A DNA stretch of 38,938 bases from Saccharofermentans sp. (GCA_024403695.1 JAKSRI010000025.1:1-38938); one strand, 5' to 3'; positions 7,906 through 17,009 are shown, counted from the stretch's first letter. Numbers and translations: made by a program. Notes: a model not told the origin generated them from the sequence alone.

Positions 7906-7932
7906 AAACTCCCGCCACTAACGACGGGAGTA
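7906..7932 (-). terminator. Intrinsic terminator of the cation exchanger gene
   Basis: On the minus strand a perfect ACTCCCG/CGGGAGT stem is followed directly by a run of seven T. It lies about 25 bases past the stop of the CaCA exchanger gene, which ends at 7956. The remaining bases between this terminator and the promoter at 7777 hold nothing I can identify. Confidence 0.85.
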
Positions 7933-7955
7933 ATTCATATATTCAAACTCAATAA

Positions 7956-8900
7956 TCAGCGAACAAATGTAAATACCAGATATGCTGTGTAGCAGATTAG
8001 CATCAATACTCCTGAGAACTTAGAAAGCTTTTTCTTTGGAAGTGCGCAAAGGAAAAGTAGAGTAATAGTAGCAATAGCTGCACAGGCATCGAGCTTAAAT
8101 ACTGCATCACATGGGATAGGTCTGATAAGAGATGTAACTCCAAGTACAAATACGATATTGAAGAAATTTGATCCTACGATATTTCCGATAGCGATATCAG
8201 TTTCCTTCTTACGTGCCGCAGTGATACTTGTTACAAGCTCAGGCAGGGAAGTGCCGAACGCTACCATTGTAAGGCCGATAATTCTCTCGCTTACACCGAA
8301 TCTTGTCGCGAGGCTTACTGCGCCCTTAACTGTGATATGGCTACCGAATGCGATCATGGCACCGCCAAGAATGATAAGGAAAATAATAAGTGGAGCAGCC
8401 ATCTTTTTCTCGCCACCAGGAATCTCTTCCAACTCATCGCCTTTCTTAACTCTGTAGCCAAGAAAAATAACGTATAGAATCATGATGGCAATGAGAATAG
8501 CTCCGTCAATTCTACTGATAAGATTATCAGAGAGAGCAAGATATGAGAGAAGTACAGTAATAATAACTACCAAAGGTATATCGAATCGTATAGCCTTCTT
8601 TGTTACCGGAATAACACAAATTAATGAAGTGATTCCGAGAATAAGAAGAACATTGATAATGTTGGATCCGAGAATGTTACCGACGGATAGGTCAGATGCC
8701 CCCTGTATAGCTGAATTTATACTAACAGCTGCTTCTGGCAATGAAGTACCAAGTGCTACGACTGTGAGACCGATAATAATCTGTGGAATACCAAATCTTA
8801 AAGCTGCTTTGGCCGCGCCTTCTACGAACCAGTCGGCACCCTTCATAAGTAAAACAAATCCGACAACAACCAGCGCGATAGGTATTAAAATCTCCGTCAT
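7956..8900 (-). CDS. Calcium/sodium antiporter of the CaCA family (YrbG-like)
   Basis: A 314-residue membrane antiporter with about ten helices in two homologous halves. Each half carries the CaCA alpha-repeat signature: GLTVVALGTSLPEAAVSI (GTSLPE at 51-56) and GLTMVAFGTSLPELVTSI (GTSLPE at 216-221). The acidic residue of each GTSLPE is the family's ion ligand. Matching GNILGSNIINVLLILG and GNIVGSNFFNIVFVLG motifs follow in each half. A short charged cytoplasmic loop (KKGDELEEIPGGEKK) joins the halves. Length is normal for prokaryotic members. It should exchange Ca2+ for Na+ or H+ at the cytoplasmic membrane. GGGAAGTAG before ATG 8900 is a fair ribosome site. It is a single-gene unit, divergent from the MATE gene and ended by a clear terminator. 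Confidence 0.93.
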   Translation of the reverse strand: MTEILIPIALVVVGFVLLMKGADWFVEGAAKAALRFGIPQIIIGLTVVALGTSLPEAAVSINSAIQGASDLSVGNILGSNIINVLLILGITSLICVIPVTKKAIRFDIPLVVIITVLLSYLALSDNLISRIDGAILIAIMILYVIFLGYRVKKGDELEEIPGGEKKMAAPLIIFLIILGGAMIAFGSHITVKGAVSLATRFGVSERIIGLTMVAFGTSLPELVTSITAARKKETDIAIGNIVGSNFFNIVFVLGVTSLIRPIPCDAVFKLDACAAIATITLLFLCALPKKKLSKFSGVLMLICYTAYLVFTFVR

Positions 8901-9027
8901 AATCTACTTCCCGTTAATATAAATAAATATCATGTATTTCTTCTGATGCACGATATTATACTCGCACCATTATATGCTTTTGCGCGGAATCCGAGAAATA
9001 AAATGGTGTTATTTCGCGGATAGTAAG

Positions 9028-9033
9028 TATATT
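9028..9033 (+). promoter_or_regulatory. Candidate -10 element of the MATE gene; leaderless start possible
   Basis: TATATT lies ten bases before the ATG at 9043 with no ribosome-binding sequence between them. If this is the -10 box, the transcript starts at or next to the start codon. No convincing -35 is visible. Confidence 0.35.
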
Positions 9034-9042
9034 ATTATCTTT

Positions 9043-10392
9043 ATGAAATCTGAGCACGACATGACAAAAGGAAGTATTACCCGTCATATAATTGCCTATG
9101 CTATTCCAATGATTCTGGGCAATATACTTCAGCTTACCTATAATGCCGTTGATTCTATTATTATCAGTAAATACATTGGTGAAAATGCTCTTGCTGCTGT
9201 ATCCACATCAAATCCTATTATGACTATCATGATTCTAGGTGCGTCAGGAGTGGGAATGGGTGCATCCATTATTATTAGCCGACTGTATGGCGCAGGTCAG
9301 AGAGATGAGGTTAAGAAAGAATTTTCTACCACACTGATATTTGGTGTTTTCTTCTCACTGTTAGTTTTCATTTTGGGCTTCCTTTGTAGCGGAATTATTC
9401 TTAATTCAATTAATACGCCAGCGGATGTTTTCCACGAGGCTCTTGTATATTTGAGAATAATGTTTGTTGGTTTTCTTTTTACCTTTCAGTACAACATTAT
9501 GTCTAATTGTCTCAGGGGTATCGGTAACTCCAAAAGTCCAGTTATTTTTCTTGGAATATCCTGTGTAATTAATGTCTGCCTAGATCTTCTTTTTGTTGCT
9601 AGACTTGGCATGGGTGTTGTTGGCGCAGGTCTCGCGACAGTTATAGCAGAATTCATTTCGGTAATTCTTACGGTAATATATATTTTCACTAGGGTACCTA
9701 TTTTTAAGCTTGGTTCCAAAGAGTGGGTTGTGGATAAACCTCTTCTTAAAAAGACAGTTTCTTTTGGTTTTATGACTGCGCTTCAGCAGGCCGCACAGCC
9801 TATCGGAAAGATTTTTATTCAGAGTGCAATTAATGCGCAGGGTATTGTTGCCATGGGTGCGTTTAATGCCGTGTGCAGGGTGGATGATTTCGCCTGCATT
9901 CCTGCTCAGTCCATAGGTAGCGGTATCATGACGGGCACCGCGCAGAACCGCGGTGCCGGCGACTATAAACGCGTTAACAGAACTCTACGTCAGGGATTTA
10001 TTATTGGTCTTTTTTACTTCCCTTTGATTTGTTCCGTAACACTTCTTTTTCGTGCACCGATCGCGAAAGCGCTTTCGCCAAAAGACAGCGCCCTCATGGT
10101 AAGCATGGCAGTGGCTGCACTTGGTGTTAAAGCCTGGGTTTTCTCCCTTGCCACTGTAGTAAATGCTATCCAGGGTCACTTCCGCGGCATGGGTAAAATG
10201 AATATCGTGCTGATATCCACAATCCTTCAGATAGGATTAAGAGCGCTTATTGTTTATATGTGGGTTCCTAGCATGGGTATTGTGGCAGAGGCTTATGGTA
10301 CCTTCATTGGATGGTCAGCCCAGACCGTGTTTGAGTACGGACTGTATTTCTATTTAAGACGAAACTACGGCAAAAGTGACATGAAAGCGTAA
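9043..10392 (+). CDS. MATE family multidrug/metabolite efflux transporter
   Basis: With the start at 9043 the product is 449 residues with twelve hydrophobic helices, the usual MATE size. The start region MTKGSITRHIIAYAIPMILG followed by LQLTYNAVDSIIISKYIG is the classic MatE opening, and the second half (from about GFMTALQQAAQPIGKIFIQS) repeats the pattern. An in-frame ATG at 8974 would add 23 residues of non-family sequence. ATG 9061 (MTKGSI) is another possible start; none has a good ribosome site. Function is Na+- or H+-driven export of cationic compounds or metabolites; the substrate cannot be read from sequence. Transcribed alone, divergent from the CaCA exchanger, with 73 bases before the phosphatase gene. 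Confidence 0.9.
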   Translation: MKSEHDMTKGSITRHIIAYAIPMILGNILQLTYNAVDSIIISKYIGENALAAVSTSNPIMTIMILGASGVGMGASIIISRLYGAGQRDEVKKEFSTTLIFGVFFSLLVFILGFLCSGIILNSINTPADVFHEALVYLRIMFVGFLFTFQYNIMSNCLRGIGNSKSPVIFLGISCVINVCLDLLFVARLGMGVVGAGLATVIAEFISVILTVIYIFTRVPIFKLGSKEWVVDKPLLKKTVSFGFMTALQQAAQPIGKIFIQSAINAQGIVAMGAFNAVCRVDDFACIPAQSIGSGIMTGTAQNRGAGDYKRVNRTLRQGFIIGLFYFPLICSVTLLFRAPIAKALSPKDSALMVSMAVAALGVKAWVFSLATVVNAIQGHFRGMGKMNIVLISTILQIGLRALIVYMWVPSMGIVAEAYGTFIGWSAQTVFEYGLYFYLRRNYGKSDMKA

Positions 10393-10435
10393 TCTCTGTT
10401 AATAGATTGGTAAAATTTATCTGATAGACTTAGTG

Positions 10436-10441
10436 TATATT
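10436..10441 (+). promoter_or_regulatory. Candidate -10 element for the phosphosignalling cluster
   Basis: TATATT preceded by GTG lies 24 bases before the PP2C start codon. No good -35 is seen at 17 bases. It is the only promoter-like element found ahead of the six collinear genes from 10466 to 19172. Confidence 0.35.
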
Positions 10442-10465
10442 ATTAGGTCTAAGTGAGGATATACC

Positions 10466-12268
10466 ATGATTGTAGATGTTGCAGGTTATACGAATGTCGG
10501 TTTGGTTAGAAGCACAAATCAGGATTCTATCCTCATTCGTGCCAGCAAGAACAGAGGATTGTTTGTAGTTGCTGACGGTATGGGTGGACACAGTGGCGGA
10601 GATTATGCCAGCCAGTCCACAATTAATTCTATTGCTGCGTGGTGGGATGAAGCAGAGAAGACTGCTACAACTCTCGATGAGCTGGTATATGGATGTCAGC
10701 AGGAAATTATTAACATAAGTAATTATATTTACGATCAGTTTAAGTCAGCCGGTCTCGTGGGTGGTACAACCATCGTTGCTGTTATTGTTGACGGTGATCG
10801 TTTCGCGACTTTGTCAGTAGGTGACAGCCATATCTATCGTTACGAGAATAACAATATGGTCCCACTTGGTGTTGATGACGTATGGGAAAACCTTCCATCA
10901 ACTCTGGAGTCCATGACACCAGAGCAGATTGCTACAGACTCCAGACGCGGAAAGCTGACAGCAGCTATTGGTGCTATTCCTAATGTAAATGTTAGAGTTG
11001 AGTTTTATAACCAGATGGATGAAGAGTACTTGATGCTTTGTTCAGATGGTATTTATAAGTATTGTGGTCCTGAGCAGCTGGTCGGAGGATTTGTTGCTGG
11101 ACTTACTTCACGTAATTCACAGACAACAGTGGCAACACTTGCTAATCACGTTTTGAATAATGGTGCAAACGATAATTTCACACTTGCTATATGTAGATTA
11201 AGCAAATTTGGTGGTCTTAAGTACGAGGCCCCAGCAGATCTAATTAAGGGTGTTAAGGAACCTAACTGTGACATGAAGGTTATGTCCGAAATCTACGAAA
11301 GCCAGTCACCACTTGCAGCGCCAGCTACCCCTGTAACTGTGGCAGCACCGGTAGCAACTGCGCAGGCAGCAACAGCACCGGCAGTAACTGCAGTTCCTGA
11401 AGAGAAGTCTCAGCCAGTGAAGGAGGAGAAGCCTCTTAATCTTAATATGAATAGAAAAACTATGCCTGATATGAAAATTATCATCATGATCGCGGCTGCT
11501 GTCATTGCTTTGATTATTATAGGAGTGGCTATTGCTAAGTCAGGAAAGAAGGATAAGAAGGATCCTGCTACTGAGACAGATGCAGTTATCGAGACAACTG
11601 TTCCAACAACACAGACAACAGTTCCTGTGGAGACAGATACAACAGTGGAGACATTTAATGCAGTAACAACTAATGTACCACTTATCATCAAGGGTACTGC
11701 TTCTGAGGTTAATACAACTGCAATTTCTTCAAATTGTGTATATTATGGCGATTTTGATGGAGATGGGGTTAAGGATGGTATCGAGATCGCATTTACAGAG
11801 ACGGAGTACGGTGTGGAGCCAGTCCTCGTATTTAAGGATGCTAATGGAGTTGTAGTTTCTGGCCCAACATCACTTAAGGACATCGTAAATCTTCAGTACA
11901 GTGAGAGCGATGTGGTTGGTCTCTTGTCAGAATTAAATAGTAAGACAGCTCTCTTTATAACTGTTGTTAATTATGAGGGCAAGGACAATCTTGTAGCTTA
12001 TTATGCAGGTAATGGTCTTAGTGGTAATAAGATTGTTTCTATTATTGGTATTGCTCAGAATAACTTTAACCTTATAAATATGTATTCTAATATTAGTGGT
12101 TCTATGCAGGTTATGTATCCGATTACAGGCGGTGATAGTAGTCTCAGTCCTGTTGATCAGATGTGCAGACAGCATCTTGGAATGGACTATGACAACGTTG
12201 GTCAGGAGGAAATTGATAGTTGTTCATGGAAGTTGGGAACACAGCTTGTCGGAATAGTATATAATTAA
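10466..12268 (+). CDS. Membrane-anchored PP2C-type Ser/Thr protein phosphatase with ectodomain
   Basis: The 600-residue protein begins with a cytoplasmic PP2C domain (about 1-245). It retains the metal-site motifs: NQDS (18-21), VADGMGGHSGGD (from 35), GGTTIVAVIVDGD, SVGDSHIYRY, LCSDGIYKY and the final NDNF. It should remove phosphate from Ser/Thr residues, with Mn2+ or Mg2+ as cofactor. A Pro/Ala linker leads to one membrane helix (about 337-356), then a Thr-rich outer linker and an outer domain (about 410-600). That domain contains a calcium-loop-like DFDGDGVKDGIEIAF motif. It is the first of six collinear genes and the natural opponent of the kinase at 14816. Ribosome site GTGAGGAT is close to the ATG. 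The ectodomain suggests control from outside the cell, which is inference. Confidence 0.92.
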   Translation: MIVDVAGYTNVGLVRSTNQDSILIRASKNRGLFVVADGMGGHSGGDYASQSTINSIAAWWDEAEKTATTLDELVYGCQQEIINISNYIYDQFKSAGLVGGTTIVAVIVDGDRFATLSVGDSHIYRYENNNMVPLGVDDVWENLPSTLESMTPEQIATDSRRGKLTAAIGAIPNVNVRVEFYNQMDEEYLMLCSDGIYKYCGPEQLVGGFVAGLTSRNSQTTVATLANHVLNNGANDNFTLAICRLSKFGGLKYEAPADLIKGVKEPNCDMKVMSEIYESQSPLAAPATPVTVAAPVATAQAATAPAVTAVPEEKSQPVKEEKPLNLNMNRKTMPDMKIIIMIAAAVIALIIIGVAIAKSGKKDKKDPATETDAVIETTVPTTQTTVPVETDTTVETFNAVTTNVPLIIKGTASEVNTTAISSNCVYYGDFDGDGVKDGIEIAFTETEYGVEPVLVFKDANGVVVSGPTSLKDIVNLQYSESDVVGLLSELNSKTALFITVVNYEGKDNLVAYYAGNGLSGNKIVSIIGIAQNNFNLINMYSNISGSMQVMYPITGGDSSLSPVDQMCRQHLGMDYDNVGQEEIDSCSWKLGTQLVGIVYN

Positions 12269-12324
12269 GGTCGTTTTTCAAAATAATAAATTAAATAGAA
12301 AATAAAAGATAGAGAGGTATTATT

Positions 12325-12993
12325 ATGAACGCTTTAGAGTTAGTTGCATTGATTGCTAGAAGACGCAGAAGATCTTCTGGTCTGGATATGGATACACTTC
12401 TTCCAATTATCATTGGCATAGTTGTTGTAATCGTTGTTGTAGCTGTTGTTATTATCGTTATGAAGAAAAAGAAGAGCAGCGGTGCAAATGCTGTAAATGC
12501 TGATTTTAATAATATGTATGGTGGATATGACAATATGGGTGCTCAGAATTATGCTCAGCCAATGAATAATCAGTTCGAGTCATTCCAGCAGCCAGTAGCT
12601 CCTGTAGTTACAGCACAGCCAGTAGAGATTGCACAGCCTGTTGAGCCAGCTGAGCCAGTTACACCTGCCGCTCCTGTTACTCCAGCAGCTGAGCCAAAGA
12701 CATATGTAAAGCTTGTTAATGTTCAGACAGGCGCAACATATGAGGCTGAGTTGGGTGAGCAGCTTACAATTGGTAAGCGTGATTGTGGAATTACTATTCC
12801 TGATGATAATTCTATTTCCGGTACACACTGTCAGATCTATACATATGAGAATAATTATGTTCTTGCTGATGCTCAGTCAACAAACGGAACAAAACTTAAT
12901 GATTACAAGATTGAGACTCCTGTATTTATCGAGAATGGTGGTATTCTCGGAATTGGCAAGCAGAAGTTTACAGTTACTTTTGAAAAGAAGTAA
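12325..12993 (+). CDS. FHA-domain protein with N-terminal membrane helix
   Basis: A 222-residue phosphothreonine-reading protein. It begins with a basic cluster (ARRRRRSSG), then a hydrophobic helix (about 26-46), KKKKSS, a Gln/Pro/Val linker with repeated AQPVE/AEPVTPAAPVTP segments, and an FHA domain (about 128-222). The FHA shows the family's ligand residues: LTIGKRDCGITI, SISGTHCQI and STNGTKLND. FHA domains bind phosphothreonine peptides, so this is the likely reader of the kinase product made two genes downstream. For the FHA to meet cytoplasmic phosphoproteins, the chain must be N-out/C-in or the helix a re-entrant anchor; basic residues on both sides leave this open. GAGAGGT precedes the ATG. 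Gap of 56 bases to the phosphatase and 28 to the next gene. Confidence 0.9.
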   Translation: MNALELVALIARRRRRSSGLDMDTLLPIIIGIVVVIVVVAVVIIVMKKKKSSGANAVNADFNNMYGGYDNMGAQNYAQPMNNQFESFQQPVAPVVTAQPVEIAQPVEPAEPVTPAAPVTPAAEPKTYVKLVNVQTGATYEAELGEQLTIGKRDCGITIPDDNSISGTHCQIYTYENNYVLADAQSTNGTKLNDYKIETPVFIENGGILGIGKQKFTVTFEKK

Positions 12994-13021
12994 TTCGTGT
13001 CATTTAATGGGGAGGCAATAA

Positions 13022-14797
13022 ATGATTATATGTAATAAATGTAATGTTCAGAACGATGATGATGCAATCTTCTGTAAAGCATGTGGACAGAAGATTGAAT
13101 TAGAGCCTACACAGCAGTGTACTGCGTGTGGAATTTTTTATAAGGCTACTGCAAAGTTCTGTAATAAGTGCGGAACTCCTTCTGCAAATTTTGCTAGTCC
13201 TGTAAATACTTACAGCGAGCCAGAGATACAGCCTGCGTTCGTTCCTCTTGCAGAGCCCGTTTCTGAGCCAGTTGCAGACCCAGTATCTGAGAGCATTTCT
13301 GATGCTGAGGATCCATTCGCAGCTTTTAGAGATCCTGTAGCAAATCAGCCAGCTGAGGCTACAGAAATTCTTGTTGAAGATGAGCCTGCCCCAGTAGTTC
13401 CTAGAGGAAAGACAAGTCCATTTGCTGCATTTAAAACAGCAAGTGAGCCGGTTGCAGAACCAGTAGTTGAGCCAGAGCCTGTAGTAGAACCAGAACCTGT
13501 GGCTGAGCCAGAACCAATCGTGGAGCCAGTTATCGAGCCTACACCAATTGATGCAACTGAAATTCTTACAGAGCCAGAGGTTATTGCTGAACCAGAGCCT
13601 ATTGTAGAGCCTGAGCCAATTGAGGCTACAGAGATTCTTACAGAGGTTGTTGCAGAACCAATCGTAGAGCCAGTTGCACAGCCTGATGATGCAACAGAGC
13701 TTCTTACTGATGTAGTATCAGAGGCAGTAGTTCCAGAAGCTGATCCACTTTCTAATTATGATATCGTTCAGCCAGAGGATCCATTTGCTAGTGTCAATTC
13801 TTACGCAGCGCCTGCTGAGCAAGCTACAGAGCTTCTTACAGATGACATGCCTACTTATACTCCACCTGTTCCTCTTCAGACTAATGGCGAAGATTATAGT
13901 TATGCACAGCCTGATAATTATCAGTATGATGCAAGTCTTTATAATGTTCAGAATAGTGAGTCAGAGGCTGGAAAGAAGGATAAGAAAAAGAAGAAGGCTC
14001 CTGTGGGCTTGATTATTTTCCTTATTATTCTTGCTTTGCTTGCCGGCGGCGGAATTTTCGCTTATACGCAGGGTTGGCTTGATACACCTATCGAGAAGGT
14101 AAAGGGTATCTTCGGTAAGGATGATGCCACATCCGAGAGTGATGAAGCTGATGAAGAGGATAAGTTGTCCCTTAATGATGTTAAGTTGCCAGATATTCCT
14201 GATCAGTCTTACACAGGTAGTGAGATTATTCCTACTTTCTCTATTGCCATTGGTGACACAAAGCTTAAGGAAGGCGAAGATTACACTATCGAGTGTGTGG
14301 ATAACATTACAGTTGGTACAGCTACACTTGTTATTACTGGTAAGGGTGATATCGATGGTACTGTAAGTGGAACATTTAACATCATCTATGGTGATGCACT
14401 TCTCGATGATCCTAATAATGCACCAATGGTTAATTATGTAACAGGCCTCTACACAAACATTTACGGCCGTAGACCAACAGGTACAGAGTTGGCAAATGAC
14501 TGTAAGAATATCAGAACACCTGGATTTGATCTTGAGTCATATCTTATTGGCTTTGTGAATAGTAGTGAGTTCGATACAATGTGCAGCAACCTTGAGATTC
14601 CAGAGGGATCTTCACTGAATGAGCAGCTCGTATCACGTTGTCTCTATAATGCTTATCTTGGAAGTTCAGCTGATGCAGCTGGTCTTGAGGCTTGGACAGG
14701 AGCAGCAGACGAGTCAGGCTTTGAGGCTTGTATCCAGTCAATTGTAAATGATGCTGGAATTAATGCTAATATCCGTGCAACTCTCGGAATTCAGTAA
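13022..14797 (+). CDS. Zinc-ribbon membrane protein with threonine-motif linker, Ig-like repeat and DUF4214
   Basis: Domains in order in this 591-residue protein: two zinc ribbons (Cys 4, 7, 18, 21 and 33, 36, 47, 50); a long acidic Pro/Glu/Val linker (about 55-315) built on AEPV/EPEP repeats; a Lys-rich stop; one membrane helix (about 327-347); a bacterial surface Ig-like module (LPDIPDQSYTGSEI to GKGDIDGTVSGTFNI, about 390-455); and a C-terminal DUF4214 unit (FVNSSEFD and AYLGSSADAAGLEAW). The cytoplasmic linker holds five copies of A-T-E-[I/L]-L (Thr 114, 179, 203, 225, 269) and three PFA[A/S] motifs. It is therefore a plausible kinase substrate and FHA partner, with a sensor or wall-binding outer part. 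GGGGAGG is a strong ribosome site. No enzyme activity is expected. Confidence 0.88.
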   Translation: MIICNKCNVQNDDDAIFCKACGQKIELEPTQQCTACGIFYKATAKFCNKCGTPSANFASPVNTYSEPEIQPAFVPLAEPVSEPVADPVSESISDAEDPFAAFRDPVANQPAEATEILVEDEPAPVVPRGKTSPFAAFKTASEPVAEPVVEPEPVVEPEPVAEPEPIVEPVIEPTPIDATEILTEPEVIAEPEPIVEPEPIEATEILTEVVAEPIVEPVAQPDDATELLTDVVSEAVVPEADPLSNYDIVQPEDPFASVNSYAAPAEQATELLTDDMPTYTPPVPLQTNGEDYSYAQPDNYQYDASLYNVQNSESEAGKKDKKKKKAPVGLIIFLIILALLAGGGIFAYTQGWLDTPIEKVKGIFGKDDATSESDEADEEDKLSLNDVKLPDIPDQSYTGSEIIPTFSIAIGDTKLKEGEDYTIECVDNITVGTATLVITGKGDIDGTVSGTFNIIYGDALLDDPNNAPMVNYVTGLYTNIYGRRPTGTELANDCKNIRTPGFDLESYLIGFVNSSEFDTMCSNLEIPEGSSLNEQLVSRCLYNAYLGSSADAAGLEAWTGAADESGFEACIQSIVNDAGINANIRATLGIQ

Positions 14798-14815
14798 TTA
14801 ATAGAGATATTAAAT

Positions 14816-16855
14816 ATGGCAGCACTTACACAAATCTCTGTTGAAGAGTTTAAGAGTACATATACACTTAAGGCAAAAATCGGAACTGGTGGAGCGGGAG
14901 AAGTTTATCTTGCCCACCATAACCGTTTGCTTAAGGATGTAGTAATTAAGAAGTTATATAGCGTAATTAAGAACAATACTCAGCAGAGAGCAGAGGTTGA
15001 TATTCTTAAGAATCTGCACCATAACTATCTTCCACAGGTATATGATTTCTTTATCATGAATGGCGACTGTTATACAGTTATGGAGTTCATTGAAGGTTCT
15101 TCATTTAAGCAGTTGTTGGATCAGAATGTTCGTTTCAGCGAGCAGCAGATATTGAAGTATTCCAGACAGCTTTGTGATGTTGTTAGATATCTTCATTCTC
15201 AGCAGTTCCCTGTTATTCATGGTGATATTAAGCCTGATAATATCATTCTCACACCTGAGGATGATATTTGTCTTATTGACTTTAATATTTCTTCTGTTGC
15301 TATCGGAGGAATTGCTTTTACATTTGGTCGTTCTATGGGATATAGTCCACCAGAGCAGATTAGAGCTTATGAACAGCTTAAGGCTATGGGTGGTAATGCC
15401 AGCAATTCACAGGGCATTCGTATTGATAAGCGAAGTGACGTATTCAGCATTGGAGCTACTATGTTCCATATGTATGCTGGTGAGCGTCTTGATAGAAGTC
15501 CTGGAATTAAAGTTTCTGACCAGAATAGTGATGTGTTAATCGGTATTATCAATAGAGCGCTGAGTGCAAATCCTGATGATCGATATCAGGATGCGGGCGA
15601 GTTTTATGATGCACTTTGTGGTACTGGAAACAGAGACAGAGCTATTAAGAGTATTGGCGTTGGTTATACTATCGCCAAGATTATTTTTGGTCTGATGGCG
15701 GTTGGTGGAATTCTGGTTGGTATTTACGGATATTCCATGCTGGGTCAGGAGCGTGCCGATCGTTATTACGATTATGTAGATCAGATGGAAAAGGCTCGTG
15801 AGAAGCAGGATATTGATGACCTTGATAAAAATTACAAGGCTGCTATTAAGATGGATTCATATAACGCTCAGGCATATTATCAGTACGCTGCATATTATTA
15901 CGACATCGGTGATTATGATGGTGCAATCGACTTTATTCATGATCGTGTTCCTGATGATGGCGATCTTACAGAAGATGAGTATATCGCTGGTATTTTCGAT
16001 ATTTATGGTCAGAGTTTCTTCGAGACAGAGCAGTATGAGTATGCTTGTGAAGCATGGGAGACATCTATTAAGTATGATAGCGAGAATGCAGATGTGTATT
16101 GTAACCTCGCTATAGCTTATGCTTACGAAGATAACATTGATGAAGCAGAGGATATTCTGGATAAAGCTGCTGATTATGGTATTTCTGATGATGGTGTATA
16201 TCTTATCAGTGCTGAGATTAACAATGCTAACGGCGAGTACGAAGATGCTATCGATGATTTTGAGGAATGCATCCGATATACAGATGATGATAGAACAATG
16301 TATCTAGCATATGTTGGATACAGTAATGCGCTTACTTCTCTGAGCAAGACTGCAACTGATAAGAATTCTTACTACGATAGAAATATTGATATATTGAATC
16401 GTGGTTCTCAGGCTGTTGACGACCAGTATAAGTTGTCACTCTATAAGAGAGAAGCTGATATCGCACGTATTGCCTTTACAAGCAATCAGGGTAGTGAAGA
16501 TCTGACAAATAAATATTATCTTCAGGCAACAGCTGCATATGCAAAGATTGAAGCAACTGGCTGGATGAATGAGATCGAATACTATAATTACATTGATCTT
16601 AATATCAAGTGTAAGAAGTTTGATGAAGCATTAAGAATCCAGACAAATATGGATAATGCATATTCTGAGAGTCTTCTCGCTGCTGAATCCCATGCATTCT
16701 TGGAGAGACAAATCCAGCTCGACAAGCCGGCAGGTAGCCGTGATTACTCAGCATTCTGCCAGTATTATCTGGCTGCTGATTCTATCGCTAAGAAGAATGG
16801 AAAGACTGATGAGAGACTTACCAGACTGGCTGAAATATACAGAGAAGTTTGCTGA
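14816..16855 (+). CDS. Membrane Ser/Thr protein kinase with extracellular TPR domain
   Basis: A 679-residue Hanks-type kinase. Catalytic domain about 16-268: glycine loop GTGGAGEV (23-30), Lys45 in VVIK, catalytic loop HGDIKPDN (135-142, HRD variant with Gly), magnesium motif DFN (155-157, the usual DFG Gly replaced by Asn), P+1 region GYSPPEQ, then SDVFSIGATMFHM. All acidic and basic catalytic residues are kept, so it should be active. One membrane helix (about 283-307) leads to an outer region of tetratricopeptide-like repeats (about 325-500), then more helices. There are no PASTA repeats, so its external signal differs from that of PknB/Stk1-type kinases. The ribosome site is weak (AGAG). 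It begins 18 bases after the zinc-ribbon gene; partners are probably the PP2C, FHA and zinc-ribbon proteins of the same cluster. Confidence 0.93.
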   Translation: MAALTQISVEEFKSTYTLKAKIGTGGAGEVYLAHHNRLLKDVVIKKLYSVIKNNTQQRAEVDILKNLHHNYLPQVYDFFIMNGDCYTVMEFIEGSSFKQLLDQNVRFSEQQILKYSRQLCDVVRYLHSQQFPVIHGDIKPDNIILTPEDDICLIDFNISSVAIGGIAFTFGRSMGYSPPEQIRAYEQLKAMGGNASNSQGIRIDKRSDVFSIGATMFHMYAGERLDRSPGIKVSDQNSDVLIGIINRALSANPDDRYQDAGEFYDALCGTGNRDRAIKSIGVGYTIAKIIFGLMAVGGILVGIYGYSMLGQERADRYYDYVDQMEKAREKQDIDDLDKNYKAAIKMDSYNAQAYYQYAAYYYDIGDYDGAIDFIHDRVPDDGDLTEDEYIAGIFDIYGQSFFETEQYEYACEAWETSIKYDSENADVYCNLAIAYAYEDNIDEAEDILDKAADYGISDDGVYLISAEINNANGEYEDAIDDFEECIRYTDDDRTMYLAYVGYSNALTSLSKTATDKNSYYDRNIDILNRGSQAVDDQYKLSLYKREADIARIAFTSNQGSEDLTNKYYLQATAAYAKIEATGWMNEIEYYNYIDLNIKCKKFDEALRIQTNMDNAYSESLLAAESHAFLERQIQLDKPAGSRDYSAFCQYYLAADSIAKKNGKTDERLTRLAEIYREVC

Positions 16856-16871
16856 TTTGAGGTGCGCTTGA

Positions 16872-17009
16872 ATGGAGATATATAAGGGTTATATAATAAT
16901 GGCGATAGGAGCAGGCATGATTTTGGCCGCTGTAATTGGCCTGATTATTGCTTCTGCAATCTATCACAAAAGAAAAGATAAGCTCATGAATGATTATTAT
17001 GAGGAGTAA
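16872..17009 (+). CDS. 45-residue single-pass membrane protein
   Basis: A short ORF between the kinase and the TPR gene. GAGGTG lies 7 bases before the ATG. The product has a hydrophobic helix (AIGAGMILAAVIGLIIASAI, residues 11-30) and a basic then acidic tail (YHKRKDKLMNDYYEE). The GAGGAG codons just before its stop form the ribosome site of the next gene, the kind of overlap seen in real operon genes. It may be a small regulatory subunit of the kinase complex, but only position supports that. It has no recognised family. Confidence 0.65.
   Translation: MEIYKGYIIMAIGAGMILAAVIGLIIASAIYHKRKDKLMNDYYEE

Noticed and set aside
7420..7955. tmRNA, RNase P RNA or tRNA genes in the long non-coding gap
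   Set aside because: No CCA-type acceptor end, TPsiC sequence or the GAGGAAAGTCC and ACAGAA marks of RNase P RNA; the helices found do not fit those folds.
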